64,000 nucleotides of DNA, from assembly GCF_014467015.1 (NCBI RefSeq), contig NZ_CP058559.1, positions 62,001-126,000 of the forward strand. The letters are read 5' to 3'. A program made the position numbers and the translations under genes. The DNA is from Alkalicella caledoniensis. GTDB taxonomy: Bacteria; Bacillota; Proteinivoracia; Proteinivoracales; Proteinivoracaceae. Shown one piece after another: positions 50,641 through 60,589 of the stretch (position 1 is the first letter of the stretch; each line of letters opens with the position of its first letter). The notes below the pieces were generated by a model that had not been told where the DNA came from, did no database searches, and was given only the letters and a program-made list of their open reading frames with translations.

Positions 50641-52164
50641 TTAAGCAACACCTCTGCCAAGTTTTTTCTTAAGTGACGCTACTAAAACATCCACTTCTTC
50701 TATTTTCATAAAATATATAACTACAAAATATGAAATTGCACCGATAAAAATCGCCATTAATAGCGATGCATTTTGTGTCGAAATATTTGTCAGGTAATTG
50801 AAGCTAATTTTAGAGGCTAATCCCATAACCATTGAAGAAAATAAAACTTTTAGAAATGAAATGCTAATTTGCTTCATGCCAAATGGCCCTATCTTTCTTC
50901 TCAAGCTTATGAATAAAAGTAGGGCTGTAATTGTAGCGGATATACTTGTTGCTAAGGCAAGACCTCCAATACCTAGATATCTTGATAATATAATATTTAA
51001 AAAAATATTTATAACCATTCCAATAGAGGCATTAATCACAGGTGTCTTAGTATCTTGCATAGAATAAAATGGCCGCGAAAGTATTTGTCTTAAACCTATT
51101 CCGGTCATGCCTAAAGCATAAAAAAACAAAGCATTAGATGTCATTTCTATAGCTTGTGTGTCAAAAGCTCCTCTCCCAAACAAGGTTTCTATAATGGGAG
51201 TAGAAAATATCATTGCTCCTAAAGTGCATGGCATTATTAACATAGATGTTCCAACAATAGCTTCTGATAATGTTTTCTTTAGATCTTTATATTTGTTTTC
51301 TACTGCCATTTTTGAGATCAGTGGATACATAGCTGTAGATATTGAAACAACAATAATACCTTGAACAAATCCATTTAATCTCTGTGCATAATTTAATGCC
51401 GATATACCACCAGTAGCAAGCTGCGAAGCTATTGTTCTATCAACTATTACATTTATATCGTTTACCGCAACCCCTAAAATAACTGGAAGAGCTAAATACA
51501 TCATATTCTTTATTTGAGGGTTTTTAATATCTATTATTTTTTTATATCTGAAACTTTTCTTATATATCGAAGGTATCAAAAAAACAAACTGAGCTAAAAC
51601 AGATAAAACAACGCCTACCGCTAATAAAATCACACTTGTATAGTAACTTAATATTATTGACAAAACTATAATGATATTCATAGGGAAGCCAATTAAAGCA
51701 GGAGTCACATAATTTCCTTTTATTTGAAGAAATGAATTAAAAACATATACTAAAGAAGTGAAATAGATTCCTAATAGACTAACCCTTGTAAATCTTATTG
51801 CCAAGGCTAATGTCTCACCTTCAAAACCCGAAGCAAAAATAAAAACTATTTGTTTTGTGAATATCAGTCCCAAAAAAACAATAATTGTACTTACTATCAT
51901 CAACAGGTTAACTAAATTATTTGTATAGTTATTCGCTTCACCTTCACCGCTATGTTTTTCTATTTTAGTGTACATAGGTATAAAAGCCGTGGAAATAGCG
52001 CTACCTATAAATGCAAATACAACAGTCGGAATTGTCATAGATATAATATAAGCATCACTAATATTTGAGGCCCCATAAAAATATGCTAAAATTATCTCTC
52101 TTCCAAACCCAATAACTTTAGATATAATTGATATTAAAATTAATAGAATTGCTGTTTTTTTCAT
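50641..52164 (-). CDS. MurJ/Wzx-type lipid-linked saccharide flippase
   Basis: A 507-residue membrane protein with 12-14 predicted helices; starts TAILLILISIISKVIGFGREIILAYFYG, the MurJ (MviN) family start with the conserved SKxxGFxRE, and includes NDINVIVDRTIAS and RPFYSMQDTKTPV, also family hallmarks. In an exopolysaccharide locus it may flip lipid-linked repeat units rather than lipid II. AAAGGAG box upstream. Confidence 0.9.
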   Translation of the reverse strand: MKKTAILLILISIISKVIGFGREIILAYFYGASNISDAYIISMTIPTVVFAFIGSAISTAFIPMYTKIEKHSGEGEANNYTNNLVNLLMIVSTIIVFLGLIFTKQIVFIFASGFEGETLALAIRFTRVSLLGIYFTSLVYVFNSFLQIKGNYVTPALIGFPMNIIIVLSIILSYYTSVILLAVGVVLSVLAQFVFLIPSIYKKSFRYKKIIDIKNPQIKNMMYLALPVILGVAVNDINVIVDRTIASQLATGGISALNYAQRLNGFVQGIIVVSISTAMYPLISKMAVENKYKDLKKTLSEAIVGTSMLIMPCTLGAMIFSTPIIETLFGRGAFDTQAIEMTSNALFFYALGMTGIGLRQILSRPFYSMQDTKTPVINASIGMVINIFLNIILSRYLGIGGLALATSISATITALLLFISLRRKIGPFGMKQISISFLKVLFSSMVMGLASKISFNYLTNISTQNASLLMAIFIGAISYFVVIYFMKIEEVDVLVASLKKKLGRGVA

Positions 52165-52221
52165 TCGCTTGCATTCTCCTTTATTTTAAAGAAGAAATTT
52201 TATTTTTCTCCCCCTTATAAT

Positions 52222-52671
52222 TTATTTAACTCCACTTGAATTATCATCATTTTTCATTATCTTATCCAAAACACTTCTCAACTTTGTTGAAGATGTTCCT
52301 TGAGTATAAGGAAAATAAACAATGTCTACTCCTACTTCGCCAAATTGTCGCTCAAATTCATTCCATTTGTCCGTACCCTTCCAGTCACTTCCTACAAACA
52401 TTACATCAAACTTATACTTATCCCACGCCACCATTTTATCCATACTTTCTTGGGATACGACTTGATCAACAAATTTAATACTTTCTACTATCGCCATCCG
52501 TTCTTCATGAGGTATAATAGCTTTTTTATTTTTATATGATACTAATTCATCTGTCGTAACTCCAACAATTAAATACTCACATTGCTCCTTTGCTTTTTTC
52601 AATATATTAAGATGTCCAATATGAAACATATCATATACTCCTGTTGTATAGCCTACTTTGTATTTTTTCAA
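52222..52671 (-). CDS. tagD: TagD-like glycerol-3-phosphate cytidylyltransferase
   Basis: A 149-residue nucleotidyltransferase: GYTTGVYDMFHIGHLNILKKAKEQCEYLIVGV has the HxGH motif, DVMFVGSDWKGTDKWNEFE is the TagD-type loop, and FPYTQGTSSTKLR takes the place of the usual RTxGISTT. Makes CDP-glycerol, the donor for the TagF-like enzyme at 54976. TTG start with GGGAGGAAT upstream. Some relatives use other polyol phosphates. Confidence 0.82.
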   Translation of the reverse strand: MKKYKVGYTTGVYDMFHIGHLNILKKAKEQCEYLIVGVTTDELVSYKNKKAIIPHEERMAIVESIKFVDQVVSQESMDKMVAWDKYKFDVMFVGSDWKGTDKWNEFERQFGEVGVDIVYFPYTQGTSSTKLRSVLDKIMKNDDNSSGVK

Positions 52672-52799
52672 AATTATTCCTCCCTATATAATCTTATTTT
52701 TTCTTTCATTTACTCTTGTTTTCTTAGCTTTTTAATTTATTTATTTAACTTTAAAGAAACAGCATCAGATAAAAGGACGGTAATTGGAGCTTAGGCCTG

Positions 52800-53083
52800 T
52801 TTTTTGGGTACAGCAAACAAAACGTCATTAAATTACATTTTATTTCAGCGGTGTATACCCACTTCCTCCATGGTAGCAAACCTCCCATGTCTAACAGGGT
52901 CATGCCCTCAATTCCTTCGTTCCGCTTATCCATGTATGGGTGTCTGTATGCTCCTTTACCGAGTCATGCTCTGATGGAAAAATAATTGACTACCTGCTGT
53001 TTCTTTATAGTTGTAAGGAAATTGCTCAAATTAGGCGTTATTTCTAACGGACGCTGTCCTAATTCATATGTGGTTGAGCATAG
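52800..53083 (-). ncRNA. IS110 downstream noncoding region, possible bridge/seek RNA
   Basis: About 290 noncoding bases after the transposase stop, with structured stretches (minus strand GAGGGCATGACCCTG, ACATGGGAGGTTTGCTACCATG). In the IS1111 branch the guide RNA is encoded downstream of the transposase. Whether this element uses it is inferred only from layout. Confidence 0.4.
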
Positions 53084-54367
53084 CTAAGCTGCTAGTTGAA
53101 TGTTAGGTCTTCTGATGTCTGTGATAAGTCGTTGTGCACTATACTCTTCATTCTTTGTTAATATGGCAAATAAGACCCTTATCAGTTTACAGCATATTGC
53201 TACTATCGACTGCTTTTTTTTCAGTGGGTTGTGCTTTCTGGTTGTGTAATAGTGATGAATTGAGCTAAATTCTTTGTTTTTTCCTACTAGTGGCATGGCG
53301 GCCTGAAACAGTATGGCTCTTAAACGTTTCCTGCCACGCTTGCTAATAGTTGTTTGTCCTTTATGTTTACCTGAGCTGCTTTCTTTAAGTGCAAGGCCAG
53401 CCAGTTTCTGAATCTGCTTAGGTGAGTCAAAGCGCCTTATATCACCCACTTCCCCTAGGAAGCTAGAAATCGTGACTAGTCCTATCCCTTTAATCTCAAG
53501 TATTTTATCAACACCTGGTATTTCTGCACACAACCTCTCTATCATCTCTAAGATAATCTCATATTGCTTAACTTTATTATGATAGTCTTCAAGTAACATC
53601 CTTAGCTCAAGCTTGGCTGCTTCAAGACCTTGTGTGACCCCTACACTACTTTTAGCTGCATTATACAAGCTCGTGGCTCTCTTTATCCCAACAGCTCTTA
53701 GTTTGCGTTGACGCCATAACTGGTTAATCCCTTCTGCTCCAAGTTCTACTAGATCTTTTGGCAAAGGACTATTTTCTAGTACTATTAGGCTTGCTGCGCC
53801 ATCAAAAGCTCCAAACACCTTCTTATATTCTGGAAAATAACACTTTATCCAGCGTTCCATCCTATTTTTAATCATGCTTAATTCTTTTGTAATTCTAATT
53901 CTATTAACTGTTGCAATTCGTAGTTCCGCATAAACCCCTTCTGGCATATATGGCTCATTAAACCTTCCTTCTATGACTAGCTTAGCTATTGTTTTAGGAT
54001 CCTTAGCATCTGTCTTTGATGGATGGTTATCATCAAGCTCTTTACTTCTTTTTACATGAAATGGGTTTACTAAAACCAGTTTAATTTTGTTCTTCTTCAG
54101 ACTTTCACCTAGGCTAAACCAGTAATGGCCAGTGGGTTCAGCACCAACTAAAATGTCTGTCTTGCTAGCTCTGTTTTTAATTTTTTCTAACCAAGCATAG
54201 AACCTGTAAAATCCCTCTTCACTGTTGTGAAATTTAAATACCTTATCTAGTTCTATGCCCCTCCAGTCAAAGGCTCTAGCATAGTGTATTTCACTTGCTA
54301 TATCGACACCTATGACAATTGTTTCTTCTTTTACTTGATTAATTTTGTTATTTTGGTTAAAATTCAT
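53084..54367 (-). CDS. IS110-family transposase (DEDD)
   Basis: A 427-residue transposase. The RuvC-like DEDD part reads ETIVIGVDIASEIHYARAFDW (D), DILVGAEPTGHYWFSL (E), and SKTDAKDPKTIAKL (DxxD). The C-terminal Tnp_20 domain contains IKGIGLVTISSFLGEVGDIRRFDSPKQIQKLAGLALKESSSGKHKGQTTISKRGRKRLRAIL with its catalytic Ser. Intact. ATG at 54367 with GGAGG; the frame runs five codons further up. Confidence 0.95.
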   Translation of the reverse strand: MNFNQNNKINQVKEETIVIGVDIASEIHYARAFDWRGIELDKVFKFHNSEEGFYRFYAWLEKIKNRASKTDILVGAEPTGHYWFSLGESLKKNKIKLVLVNPFHVKRSKELDDNHPSKTDAKDPKTIAKLVIEGRFNEPYMPEGVYAELRIATVNRIRITKELSMIKNRMERWIKCYFPEYKKVFGAFDGAASLIVLENSPLPKDLVELGAEGINQLWRQRKLRAVGIKRATSLYNAAKSSVGVTQGLEAAKLELRMLLEDYHNKVKQYEIILEMIERLCAEIPGVDKILEIKGIGLVTISSFLGEVGDIRRFDSPKQIQKLAGLALKESSSGKHKGQTTISKRGRKRLRAILFQAAMPLVGKNKEFSSIHHYYTTRKHNPLKKKQSIVAICCKLIRVLFAILTKNEEYSAQRLITDIRRPNIQLAA

Positions 54368-54504
54368 TAGTAGGACCTCCAATAAAATGATTTTATTTCA
54401 CTGGCCAGTGTTTAATTTCATTTTACTGCGAGGTTTCTTTTTATGCAAAGCTTAAATTTAGTTAATTACAGGAATGCTCCTTTGATATGTTAACCTTTAT
54501 CATC

Positions 54505-54945
54505 TTACAAAACTAAATTATCTTTGATATTTCTTATAATATCTTTTGACAAACTTATATCTACTTCGTCCCCTGCTAAACTTGGTATTCCTGGCCAACC
54601 TGAATCAACCCATGATTTATTATTAAATTTGACTTCATCTTTATACCTAGGAATAACATGATAATGTACTTGTTTGTCTATCATCATTAGCATTAGGTAA
54701 TTTATTTTGTCATAGTCAAAAGCATTTTGTAATGTCTGTTCAATTACCTTAATAACATTATAAAGATCTGAAAATTCTTCTTGCTTCAACTCACTAAAAT
54801 TCCAACACTCTCTTTTTAATGATAATACACCTGCCCCGAGAGTACTCTGAACTGGTCGTAGTGACCAAAGCCAATACTCAGTTTCATAAATTGATAATTC
54901 ATCCGTTTTGAACTTATGTGTAAAATCCGAAATTACACTACTCAT
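54505..54945 (-). CDS. HIT-family protein with altered triad
   Basis: A 146-residue histidine-triad hydrolase/transferase-like protein: helix-beta start (YWLWSLRPVQSTLGAGVLSLKRECWNFSELKQEEF) and the triad QVHYHVIPRYK, in which the usual first His is Gln while the nucleophile His and the third His remain. Sits between IS110 and the TagF-like gene; a role in nucleotide side-product removal in the pathway is possible but unproven. Confidence 0.75.
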   Translation of the reverse strand: MSSVISDFTHKFKTDELSIYETEYWLWSLRPVQSTLGAGVLSLKRECWNFSELKQEEFSDLYNVIKVIEQTLQNAFDYDKINYLMLMMIDKQVHYHVIPRYKDEVKFNNKSWVDSGWPGIPSLAGDEVDISLSKDIIRNIKDNLVL

Positions 54946-54975
54946 ATCCTCACCCCTAAGTATTCTTTAAAATTT

Positions 54976-56202
54976 TTATGTGATAGTTTTTATTTTTTCA
55001 ACTAATTGCATTGAGGCAGTTCCATCCTCATACAAATTAATTTCTTTTGAAAATTTATCAAGTTTTCTTTTATAAGTCTCTTCATTAAATAACCTTATAT
55101 TATATAGCAACTCTTCATCGGTCTTAGAAAAATCAAAAGGTAATTGATCAAAGCTAAAGTACATTTCTCTTTCATTATTTAAATACTCCTCAATATCTTT
55201 ACCGTGTAAAAAGCATGGTTTACCTGCTATAGCCATGTCGAACATTGAAGATGAGTAATCTGTAATAAGAATATCAATCGCACATAGGAGTTCCTGCATA
55301 TCATCATAATTCGTTGCATTCAAAACTTTGTCACTATATTCCATGGATTCTGACAAAGAAGATACATTTGGATGTAATCTTACCAGAAAAAACCAATCCT
55401 CTCCATGTTTTTCTTCTAGTATTTTAAGTATTTTTTTATATTCTAAAGTATAAGTTTCTGGAGAGTTGTTTCTTCTGAAAGTAGGTGCAAATAGTATTAT
55501 TTTCGACTTAGAAGCTAGGCCAAAATAATTCATAACCTTTTCTTTTATATCCTTACCATCCTGAAAAAACAAATCACATCTAGGCGTTCCTGTTTTAAGA
55601 ATTTCACCGTCATACCAAAAAGAATTCCTATATATATTCCAACTGAAGTCGCAGCCAGAAGTTATTAAATCTGTATTTTTGGAGTCCTTTATTGCAGATT
55701 TAACATACTCAGAACTTAACGCTAACCCTGCATCTTTCTCAATTTTTTTCAATCTTAATGGGCTATGCCATGTCTGAATATAATATTGTCCTTTTCTTTT
55801 AATTGGATAAAATTCTTTTCTACTATTATCAATCCATACTTTAGCTGTTGCCATTTCATACAACGCTTTAATAGATTTATACTTTACAACTCTTATTTCA
55901 TTCGGAACTTCCGTTTTTCCTATCAAATCACTTTTTAACATCCAGACTAAATCGTAATCTAAGCCTTGCTTTAATATTTCTTCGCATATATATTTCGCAT
56001 TATCTCCATATCCTTTGCCATAATAGTTTGATATTATAATTTTTTTATTTTCGATAGGTTTAACTAAAAAACACAATGAGCAAATAAGATAAACTTTCTT
56101 TAATATAATCCTGGCTATTTTATATGTTTTCCTAGCCATTGTATTAATTACAGGATATTTAATTAGCTGATGTTTTATTTGATTTTTTCTTAATTCATTC
56201 AT
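54976..56202 (-). CDS. TagF-like CDP-glycerol glycerophosphotransferase
   Basis: A 408-residue Glyphos_transf family enzyme: YGDNAKYICEEILKQGLDYDLVWML, WHSPLRLKKIEKD, KIILFAPTFRRN, LVRLHPNVSS, and DILITDYSSSMFDMAIAGKPCFLHGKDIEEY, the GT-B donor site. A hydrophobic N-terminal patch (~residues 30-45) suggests membrane association. Adds glycerol phosphate using the TagD product, to a teichoic-type polymer or side group. Overlaps the polymerase gene by 8 bases. Confidence 0.9.
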   Translation of the reverse strand: MNELRKNQIKHQLIKYPVINTMARKTYKIARIILKKVYLICSLCFLVKPIENKKIIISNYYGKGYGDNAKYICEEILKQGLDYDLVWMLKSDLIGKTEVPNEIRVVKYKSIKALYEMATAKVWIDNSRKEFYPIKRKGQYYIQTWHSPLRLKKIEKDAGLALSSEYVKSAIKDSKNTDLITSGCDFSWNIYRNSFWYDGEILKTGTPRCDLFFQDGKDIKEKVMNYFGLASKSKIILFAPTFRRNNSPETYTLEYKKILKILEEKHGEDWFFLVRLHPNVSSLSESMEYSDKVLNATNYDDMQELLCAIDILITDYSSSMFDMAIAGKPCFLHGKDIEEYLNNEREMYFSFDQLPFDFSKTDEELLYNIRLFNEETYKRKLDKFSKEINLYEDGTASMQLVEKIKTIT

Positions 56203-57439
56203 TGAAAATTCCTCCTTCCGAACCTTTAGAAAGGTTTTCTTGTCGATTCCGGTATGTTTCTATGGAATATCTGTATAATAAAAGAACTACAAAATAAAAT
56301 GCTTCGTTATATAAAATTGATAAGGAATTCATCTGTATAAACATTGCTATAAATGTTATAAAAATAAACTTTGTTTCTTGATTATTTTTCATAATTAAAA
56401 ATGACTGCTTTATAATCAAAAACCAGAAAATAAAATAAATTGTAATTCCAACTACTCCTGTTTCAACCAAGACTTCTAATAATGAATTATGAACATATAC
56501 AGCTCTTGAGAAATTTTCTAAGTTGTACTCCCTTATAGAGTTAATTCCTATTCCAAAAATAGGGTTTTCAAGAAAAGTATTAATCGCATTTGACCATATT
56601 GTTAATCTTCCACTTCCTCCGTCAACAGAAAAACTACTAAATCTACTAATTATATAGTTGTATGGGTTAATTGTCAGTTTATTCCCTGCAAATATTAAAG
56701 TAAATAATGCAAAAATACTAGTAATTAGAACTTTTAATTTTTTCTTAAGTCCTTTAGCTAATATAAAGATTAAAAGCAAACCAAACCCAAGTGCTAAATA
56801 TGCTCCTCTAGAAAAAGTCAATATTATAGCTGTACTAGTAAGAATAAATCCAATTTTATTCAATTTATTATTTAAATGTGTAATTGTAAAGAAAAAATAT
56901 AACGTAACATAAAATACAAATATATTTGGATCATGAGAGGCAACACCTGTCAATCTAGGCGTAGATCTATCTATCATTAATCCATAATAGTTGATGTTAT
57001 TACCCCAGAAGTTCATTCCAGACGCTAAAACTCCCATAAAATAATAAAGTAATGAAGCAACTATTCCTACAAATCCCGATTTGCTGATAATTGTTTCCAT
57101 TGAGATGATATCAATTTTTCTAATCATAGATCGACCAGTAAAGTAAAAAATTATTATTAACAAATACAAAATAATAAACCTTATGCTCATACCTGGATAC
57201 CTAAGATTCAGTGCAGTCATTGAATGTACGAAAATAAATACTAACATAAAAATTTCGAAAGTAAACAATCTACTAAAACTAATATGTTTCAAAGTTATTA
57301 CAATAATAGCTAAAGTTATAATCATAAATGGTTTTAAAGAAAATCCGATATTTATATTGAATCTTCCAAAGTACAAAGAAAGCATAAGTAAAAAAAATAA
57401 ACCTTGGTATAATTTACTGCTTTTTTTAATAACGTTCAT
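56195..57439 (-). CDS. O-antigen polymerase/ligase-like (Wzy)
   Basis: A 414-residue membrane protein with about 11 helices and the Wzy_C-type loop GSGRLTIWSNAINTFLENPIFGIGINSIREYNLENFSRAVYVHNSLLEVLVETGVVG (conserved H-N-LE..ETG). It would polymerise or transfer repeat units outside the membrane. Overlaps genes on both sides, so it is part of one operon. Confidence 0.88.
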   Translation of the reverse strand: MNVIKKSSKLYQGLFFLLMLSLYFGRFNINIGFSLKPFMIITLAIIVITLKHISFSRLFTFEIFMLVFIFVHSMTALNLRYPGMSIRFIILYLLIIIFYFTGRSMIRKIDIISMETIISKSGFVGIVASLLYYFMGVLASGMNFWGNNINYYGLMIDRSTPRLTGVASHDPNIFVFYVTLYFFFTITHLNNKLNKIGFILTSTAIILTFSRGAYLALGFGLLLIFILAKGLKKKLKVLITSIFALFTLIFAGNKLTINPYNYIISRFSSFSVDGGSGRLTIWSNAINTFLENPIFGIGINSIREYNLENFSRAVYVHNSLLEVLVETGVVGITIYFIFWFLIIKQSFLIMKNNQETKFIFITFIAMFIQMNSLSILYNEAFYFVVLLLYRYSIETYRNRQENLSKGSEGGIFNE

Positions 57440-58241
57440 TTAAGTCACCTATATTTCTAATATTATTAAGATATTCTTTTCGTCCAATCATCATCAATTT
57501 AAGAGCTCTAAATCTACTAATATCATTCTTAAATAACTTATGTTTTCTCAAGACATATTGAATAATATACACATTCGCTAGCATTCTTGACATTGCTGTA
57601 AACTGAGCACCTTTACTAATAAAATAGTCTTTATTATATCCATTGAACCAAGAAGATTCTCCAATGTGCAAGTCTGCAATTTTAACTGGAACATATAGTA
57701 TATTTAGTCCTTTTTGAAGGCATTGAGTTAAAAATATATTTTCTTCTCCCATCTGAAATCTTGCGCCAGCTCCAAAATTTTCATCAAACTTTATTTTATT
57801 ACCTATAATACTATCTCTTTTAAATGCTATTTCTACAGATGCAACTTTCATTGATGTCAAGTAGTTTAGTTCTCTGACTTCAACATGGTAATCTTTAAAC
57901 TTCTCTTCTATACCTTCTACTTGAAATGTAATAATGTCTGCATTCGGATACTTATCGAATTGAGCTTTTACTTTTTCTACATAATCGTCAACATAAATTA
58001 AATCATCGTCAGATATCATGCAAATATCTGCTTCAGAACTTTTAATTGCAAGATTACGACTTTTACTTAATCCGCGTTCAGATTTATTTATCCATCTAAT
58101 CCTGTGTTGACTATGAAGAAACTCAATCTGACTATTATCATTACATTGATTTATAACGACTGCATTAGATTGTATGTTCATTTTATTAATCAAACTATAA
58201 TCTCTTTGATTCATAGTTGAAACTAAAACCTCTAAATTCAT
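57426..58241 (-). CDS. Glycosyltransferase family 2-like
   Basis: A 271-residue GT-A-type enzyme: MNLEVLVSTMNQRDY..INKMNIQ, then GLSKSRNLAIKSSEADICMISDDDLIYVDDYVEKV, with the metal-binding DDD. Starts at the ATG 58241 with GAAGGTGA; an in-frame upstream start at 58277 would add 12 residues. Uses an unknown sugar nucleotide. Confidence 0.85.
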   Translation of the reverse strand: MNLEVLVSTMNQRDYSLINKMNIQSNAVVINQCNDNSQIEFLHSQHRIRWINKSERGLSKSRNLAIKSSEADICMISDDDLIYVDDYVEKVKAQFDKYPNADIITFQVEGIEEKFKDYHVEVRELNYLTSMKVASVEIAFKRDSIIGNKIKFDENFGAGARFQMGEENIFLTQCLQKGLNILYVPVKIADLHIGESSWFNGYNKDYFISKGAQFTAMSRMLANVYIIQYVLRKHKLFKNDISRFRALKLMMIGRKEYLNNIRNIGDLNERY

Positions 58242-58302
58242 TGATTCACCTTCTATCCAAATAAATTTCACTTGCATGCTACATTTTCTCTTGTATTCCT
58301 TT

Positions 58303-59070
58303 TCAGCTAAATATCCTCTTATACTTTCCTACAGAAGCAAGCACATGCCTCATCATAAAATAAACCGATCCAATAGGGTTAATCCCTACAAATCTAAATA
58401 CCTTATATGTCATCTTAACTGTCTTCATCTTATTTCCAGATTTTGAGTTTCTAGAAATTCTGTAAATAAGTAACGGTTCATTTACTCCATAGGCAGTAAC
58501 TCCCAATTTCAAAATTCTTAACCATACAGCATAATCCTCATGCATCTCATCTTTTTCCATTTTTATATTTTCAAAATACTTCTTCTTTACAAGAACTGAA
58601 GAACATGATATTACATTCTGATTTCTAAGCTTTTTATATGTTACCTTTTCAGGAACCTCAAATAGTCCCTTAAAGGGGTCTCCTTCTTCATTTATATATG
58701 ATGATCCAGTGAATAAGAATTCTGCTGATTTCTTCTCTACTACTTCAAATTGCTTCTCTAATTTCGATGGCTCCCACATATCATCACTATCTAAAAAAGC
58801 TATCCAATCACCAGATGCAAGTTCTATACCTCTATTTCTTGTTGCGGAAACACCCATGTTCTTTCCATTAGGAAGCGCTTTTATTCTAAAATCTTTTTGA
58901 CTAAATTCTTCAATAATCTGCGCAGTATTATCTTTAGAGCCATCATCAAGAACTAATAACTCCCAGTTTTTATATGTTTGAGCAAGAACCGAGTTTATTG
59001 CTTCAACAACATACTTTTCACAATTATAAGCTGGCATAACTATACTAACTAAAGCTTCATTTTTACTCAT
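58303..59070 (-). CDS. Glycosyltransferase family 2
   Basis: A 255-residue GT-A enzyme: VSIVMPAYNCEKYVVEAINSVLAQTYKNWELLVLDDGSKDNT (classical GT2 start), GVSATRNRGIELASGDWIAFLDSDDMWEPSKLEKQ (DSD), and a hydrophobic C-terminus (IGSVYFMMRHVLASVG). Overlaps the epimerase gene by 4 bases. Confidence 0.93.
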   Translation of the reverse strand: MSKNEALVSIVMPAYNCEKYVVEAINSVLAQTYKNWELLVLDDGSKDNTAQIIEEFSQKDFRIKALPNGKNMGVSATRNRGIELASGDWIAFLDSDDMWEPSKLEKQFEVVEKKSAEFLFTGSSYINEEGDPFKGLFEVPEKVTYKKLRNQNVISCSSVLVKKKYFENIKMEKDEMHEDYAVWLRILKLGVTAYGVNEPLLIYRISRNSKSGNKMKTVKMTYKVFRFVGINPIGSVYFMMRHVLASVGKYKRIFS

Positions 59071-59918
59071 TCTCTTGCCCCCTCTGTTTTTATAATAGAT
59101 TCTTTAAACCCACAAACTCTATAATTACTCTTATATTCAGACATACTCATGTCATACACCAAGTCACCAAATACCTTATTCACCGTACTTATATTCAGTA
59201 GCCTTAATAAAGGATTAAATAACTTAGTCATCACTATTCTCTTGCCATGAGCCTCAGCAATCAACCTAACCATCTCGCTTGTGTTTACATATTCAGAATT
59301 CTGTGGAAAGAAAAGCCCTCCACTTTTGTTATCAATGAGCTGCTTTACGAACTCTGATAAGTTATCTATGTAGATCATGCTGCGCTTGTTTTCTACCTTT
59401 GGAAAAACCGGAGTCTTGAGAGCTAATCCAGCTAGCCTTGGATAGTTCCCTCGACATCCCTTGCCATAGACCATAGGCGGCCTTAAAGTCGCTACAATAA
59501 ACGAATCATCTTGTAGTTTATTGATAAGCTCTTCTGCTTCAATCTTTGATTTACCATATGCGCTATCTGACTTGAGTGGTGTATTCTTATTAATTACTCC
59601 ATTCTCAATCCCATACACACTCATTGAACTCAGAAAAATAAACTGCCCTACTCCATCTTGTTTTGCCTTTTGAGCAGTTTCATAAGCCAAATCCCTGTTT
59701 ACTTTATAGTAAAGATCTTGATTATCAGTTGTTTCTTTAATATGAGCAATCCCAGCCACATGAAACACAACATCATAAACTGAGAAATCTTTCTCTTTCC
59801 ATGACCCATCTTTCATATCAATCGTATCTACTTTATATTTATCAGGTTCTCTCATGAGCCATTTCTCTAAAGATGTACCTATGTAACTGTTTTTTCCAGT
59901 AATTAATACTCTTTTCAT
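59067..59918 (-). CDS. NAD-dependent nucleotide-sugar epimerase/dehydratase
   Basis: A 283-residue SDR: VLITGKNSYIGTSLEKWL, FLSSMSVYG, YGKSKIEAE (Tyr-Lys pair), LRPPMVYGKGCRGNYPRL. Related to 4-epimerases/4-reductases that act with the priming transferase encoded directly upstream. Exact sugar not predictable. Confidence 0.9.
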   Translation of the reverse strand: MKRVLITGKNSYIGTSLEKWLMREPDKYKVDTIDMKDGSWKEKDFSVYDVVFHVAGIAHIKETTDNQDLYYKVNRDLAYETAQKAKQDGVGQFIFLSSMSVYGIENGVINKNTPLKSDSAYGKSKIEAEELINKLQDDSFIVATLRPPMVYGKGCRGNYPRLAGLALKTPVFPKVENKRSMIYIDNLSEFVKQLIDNKSGGLFFPQNSEYVNTSEMVRLIAEAHGKRIVMTKLFNPLLRLLNISTVNKVFGDLVYDMSMSEYKSNYRVCGFKESIIKTEGARE

Positions 59919-59959
59919 CTTGTCACCCCAATAAGCAGATCTACTCCTTAATAAAGGAC

Positions 59960-60589
59960 TTATCTACTCTCTACTTTATCTTTTGTCATCTTAGCAATAA
60001 CCCCAGTTCCACCTTCGATAACACCCTTGCTTTTAAGAACCGCTGTAAAAGTTCCGATGAAACAAATCAAGTCAAACCAAAGGCTTCTCTTTTGTACGTA
60101 ATCTCCATCCAACTTTGCCTTAATCTCTATAGGCAACTCATCTCTACCATTAATCTGCGCCCATCCAGTAAGACCAACAGGCACATCATTTGCACCATAC
60201 TTATCTCTTTCTTCAATCAGATCATACTGATTCCAAAGGGCAGGCCGAGGACCTATTATACTCATCTCGCCTTTGAAGATATTGATGATTTGAGGTAATT
60301 CATCAAGGCTTGTCTTTCTTAAGAACTTACCTACCTTAGTAATCCACTGATCCGGATTATCTAAAAGATGAGTAGGCATATCTGATGGAGTATCAATTCT
60401 CATTGTTCTAAACTTCAATATATGGAAATGACTCTTATGGATCCCTACACGCTTCTGTTTGAAAAGCACTGGACCTTTTGAGTCAAGTTTGATTGCAATT
60501 ATAAGTAATAAAAAAACAGGAGCTAAAATGATTAGTCCTAAACCCGAAAGTATGATATCTATTAATCTTTTAATCTTTAAGTAAACCAT
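59960..60589 (-). CDS. Priming undecaprenyl-phosphate sugar transferase
   Basis: A 209-residue bacterial sugar transferase: one N-terminal membrane helix (RLIDIILSGLGLIILAPVFLLLIIAI), then KRVGIHKSHFHILKFRTM, KTSLDELPQIINIFKGEMSIIGPRPAL and VGLTGWAQINGRDELPI, all family motifs. Starts the lipid-linked unit. The ATG at 60589 (GGGGGAAAT upstream) matches family length; the frame extends to 60649. Confidence 0.94.
   Translation of the reverse strand: MVYLKIKRLIDIILSGLGLIILAPVFLLLIIAIKLDSKGPVLFKQKRVGIHKSHFHILKFRTMRIDTPSDMPTHLLDNPDQWITKVGKFLRKTSLDELPQIINIFKGEMSIIGPRPALWNQYDLIEERDKYGANDVPVGLTGWAQINGRDELPIEIKAKLDGDYVQKRSLWFDLICFIGTFTAVLKSKGVIEGGTGVIAKMTKDKVESR

Larger units (their letters stand above)
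52790..54475 (-). mobile_element. IS110-type insertion sequence
   Basis: One transposase gene flanked by ~290 bases of noncoding sequence downstream and ~100 upstream, inserted between tagD and the HIT gene. IS110 elements lack clear inverted repeats, so both ends are estimates. Confidence 0.7.
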
